Shown here: positions 61,074 through 64,000 of the stretch, piece after piece | Layout: the number at the start of each line of letters is the position of its first letter | Numbering within the stretch: the first letter of the stretch is position 1 | Origin: Mugil cephalus | Taxonomy: Eukaryota > Chordata > Actinopteri > Mugiliformes > Mugilidae | Assembly (NCBI RefSeq): GCF_022458985.1 | Contig: NC_061782.1 | Coordinates: 12,913,672 to 12,977,671, forward strand | Length of the DNA: 64,000 nt | Direction of reading: 5' to 3' | The notes under the pieces: generated by a model | Told to the model about the DNA's origin: nothing | Seen by the model: the letters and a program-made list of their open reading frames with translations, nothing else | The model's database searches: none | Program-made: the position numbers and the translations under genes

Positions 61074-64000
61074 GTGAGTGGTAGTTGACTATCACAATAT
61101 CTTTATGTTGAAAATCTATCGGTCTGTTATGAAAACAAATACTATCGTATAAATAGTTCAATAACTGGAAACGTATCAGTCTTTCTACCGTTTTTATGAG
61201 TTTCATACTCTAGTATTTTTTTTCCCTTTCTGTGTCATTTTATTATTTTTGTCTCTATGGTGGTTGTGAAGTTCCCTTGTGGTTCTGTTAAACTGTTAAA
61301 CTTGCATTAGATTTGATTTGTGAACATGATTAAAGGTACAGTGGTATCCATATATACATATATTAATAGTTTTATGCATTTGCATTTCTTTCCCCGCTCA
61401 AATATATGTGACTGCCTGTCCAGTTGTGACTTTGCAGCGTTGTGAGCTTCTTCGTTCCAAACTTTTTAACTTTTCTTTCATCCAAAATTGCACAGAACGT
61501 TTGCACGAGATTCCTACCCAAGAGAACAATTCAGTGTTGGGTTGCAAATGAGTTTTTAATCTTGTGTGAGACACTGAAATGCCCTCAGCTCAGTGCCTGA
61601 CCCCCACCTTTGACCTTTCAAATGTTGAGCAAACAGAAAGGGTGTGCCACTTTGGCAATCGGCAGTAACTCATGTTGTTGTTGGCGGAGGAGAGTAAACA
61701 ATATGTGCAGTAACACTAGTGCTGGAAACATACTGAAAGTCTAAAAAGGTGAGTTGGAAACAATGTCCACATTAGCACAAATGAGGAACTGTGTCATTTC
61801 CTTTTTTTCTGCTTTGACGGCATGCTTGTCAAGTTTTAAAGATATCTCATATTGTGTAACTATAGAAACCAGCATTACCTCTGCAGATCTGGAGGCGTGA
61901 CTCAGCCCTAACTGGCTAAGAAATAAAACTGAGGCACCGTTCTCGTGCATCCTTGCTCATGTTGGCAAGAGGTTGTGAAAAGCAGCTGGTCAATAACAAC
62001 CTCTGCAGGGTTAATACCAAGATGAGAAACTGACTCACTCAAAGCAGCTTCTGAAGAGAGCACAGCACAGATGTGATTGAAAGAGGATTTGAGAAGGGAT
62101 GGTAGCTGTAGACATACAGCCTGGCTTGAATCTCAAGAGCTGAAAAACACAACTCGTATAGAGTATTTAGTTTAGATTTTTTTATTATTATTATTACAAT
62201 GGGAGGGAAAGGCTCAGTGTTGACTCACAGTGTAGGCCCTCTTTATTACTTTGATGAACCTTGTTGGGAACTTTCCAGCCAGCTCAGGCTTTGAAGCTAT
62301 GCTGGACACAGTAATCAGATCAGTCATTTGACAGCGGCACACACACCCATGTAGGCATATTTTATTTTATTAGGCATATTTGCTCCTGGAAGCATTTAAG
62401 GACCGAGTCAAACAAATCTCAGAGGGAGCCTGTTTAATGTCCTTTTCTTTATTAAGCCTAAATTTTATGAAATGTGTGTATGAGAGAGGAGTTTTTTTCT
62501 TCTTTATTAAATACACACTTATGAGTGAATGGTTCTAATCCCACTATTGAGTGAGGGCGACCGATAAAGTTGAGGATCGTGTTTGATAATATAAAACAAA
62601 TTAGCAATGAACCCTCATGATACCAATGACATAATCCAATCATGGTGAAAGTCCCCCGGCCTCTGTCTCTCTAAAGATATTTCACACTTTTAGGAAGATA
62701 AAGGAAGAAAATGTTTTTGAATCTTTATTTGCTCATTTTTTTTTACGTTGATCACCCTTTGATTTATTCCTTTTGCCCTTAAGTTCTGTTAATATCCAGG
62801 GGGAGGCAGTATTGATCTACACCGACTGCTCGTGGCCTGTGATCTGAAAGCTCCAAAGGCAACGTGATAAATGAAAATATATCTGAATAGTGCTCACTGT
62901 TGTGGAGTTAAACATGGATGATTTTTTTTCCTCCTACTGTCCCTGTTACCTTGGATGCACAAGTGCATTAAATGAAACTCTAAAGCACCGCGGACAACAC
63001 TCGCTGTGTTTTTCAATTAACGTCACATGGCTATTCAGACCCAGCGTCACAAGGCTGATATCTACTCTAACCCACAGTTAACCAAACATGCCTGTTAAAT
63101 CTCATGACTTTTATTGTTTCTGTCTTACTTCACTGCATCCGGGCAGTTGGGGGTGGATGGGGCGGGGTCCGGAGTGAGGATGTTTGGGTCAGATCTTTCC
63201 TGGATGAAAGCAGGAGGCTTGGAAATATTCCCTGGCTGACTAGCTGAACACTAACATGAATATTTATCCTTTCCTTGCTGATGATTTCTTGTTTTCAGCC
63301 CTCACACAAATCTGGGCTCTCTCTATTATTCTTCCAGAGCGGCAGTGGCAGGTTACCTATTCATAGCGTTGTGTGTGCGCGCCCATGTATTTATGTCCTG
63401 TTATGTCTCAGTGTCATTGCTGATAAAACATATGGATGCAGCATGATACTCAAACAGCAGATCCGAGCCCCATCGCCTACAGTCGGGCCCGCCTCGGATA
63501 GAAAACACCCATTAGAGAGTGTGTTTAGTCTGCTGTGCCTTTGGACAGGAAGATGAAGTGCTTGACTGGAGAGTAGAGGGCTGGATGCAGGGGGGAGATT
63601 TCCTTTTTGAGTTATAAGGCGCCGTAAAGAAAACCAGTGACTGCAAAAAAAAAACTGCTGCACGGGGCAGAGAAGACGGGTCGGCTGTCAGCCTTGCATC
63701 CTTCCAGGACCGAATCATTTTAATTTTAGAGCAATTTAGAAGAAGTGGCTGCGTGTAAAAGTGCGAGGAATGAGGCATGTCTCTTAGTCAGTTCGGGCTT
63801 TGAGTGAGATGCCTTTTCTCTCTATCAGCGTGTCAAATAAAAGTTGCAGCTGCTTGTCGGCCTCCTGTGAGATAAGGCTGATATTACTGTCAGTGTTGAA
63901 ACGCTATCATGTGGGCGGCCTGTCTGTCTCTTACCATATCTCCCTTTGCTTCTTAAAGTCCTTTTACTGGAGCATTTTGTATTGGGCTTCAAAGGTCTTT
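61074..64000. other. right-edge non-coding region, possible intron of a gene beyond the window
   Basis: About 2.9 kb with no exon recognised. The stretch at 63780-63960 is complex, non-repetitive sequence with AT-core motifs and could be a conserved element; this is only an impression. Confidence 0.45.

Noticed and set aside
1..64000. tRNA, rRNA, CRISPR arrays or bacterial operons
   Set aside because: No B-box type GGTTCGAATCC, rRNA core or direct-repeat/spacer pattern was seen. Gene structure is eukaryotic.

Overview
This window is vertebrate nuclear DNA, almost certainly from a teleost fish. It has introns with standard GT-AG signals, vertebrate-type orthologues, compact introns, many CA/CT/TA microsatellites and interspersed repeats of the Tc1 and hAT type that are common in fish genomes. 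There is no prokaryotic, phage or plasmid content. Five protein-coding genes can be reconstructed exon by exon. In each, the reading phase is maintained across every junction.

Layout. (1) 415-4333, minus strand: 5' part (12 coding exons, about 669 residues) of oga (O-GlcNAcase). Its 3' exons lie beyond the left edge. (2) 6140-14616, minus strand: complete pprc1 (PGC-1-related coactivator), 14 coding exons, 1322 residues, with a C-terminal RS region and RRM. (3) 21987-35975, plus strand: ldb1 (LIM-domain-binding 1), with two alternative 5' ends about 7 kb apart (long form 408 residues, short form about 371) and a 3'UTR of about 2.8 kb. (4) 41577-51520, plus strand: a prominin-family five-span membrane glycoprotein, 23 coding exons, 848 residues. 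(5) 57801-60593, minus strand: intronless hps6 (BLOC-2 subunit), about 930 residues. A possible divergent plus-strand first exon at about 60970-61073 may belong to a gene beyond the right edge.

The pprc1(-) ldb1(+) hps6(-) order and orientation match the human 10q24 block PPRC1/LDB1/HPS6 as I remember it. Differences are a prominin gene between ldb1 and hps6, and oga lying directly beside pprc1. The genes do not form a single pathway. They cover nutrient-sensing protein glycosylation (oga), mitochondrial-biogenesis transcription (pprc1), LIM-homeodomain/GATA enhancer looping (ldb1), membrane protrusions (prominin) and lysosome-related organelle trafficking (hps6).

Non-coding parts: the roughly 9.3-kb first intron of ldb1 holds stretches rich in ATTA/TAAT motifs that look like developmental enhancers. 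The gap between the prominin gene and hps6 starts with a cluster of decayed DNA transposons, including a 27-base poly(G) run. I found no novel multi-gene system. The main points of interest are three GC-AG introns, the ldb1 double promoter, the extra prominin gene with a repeated PMNG tail, and the candidate enhancers.
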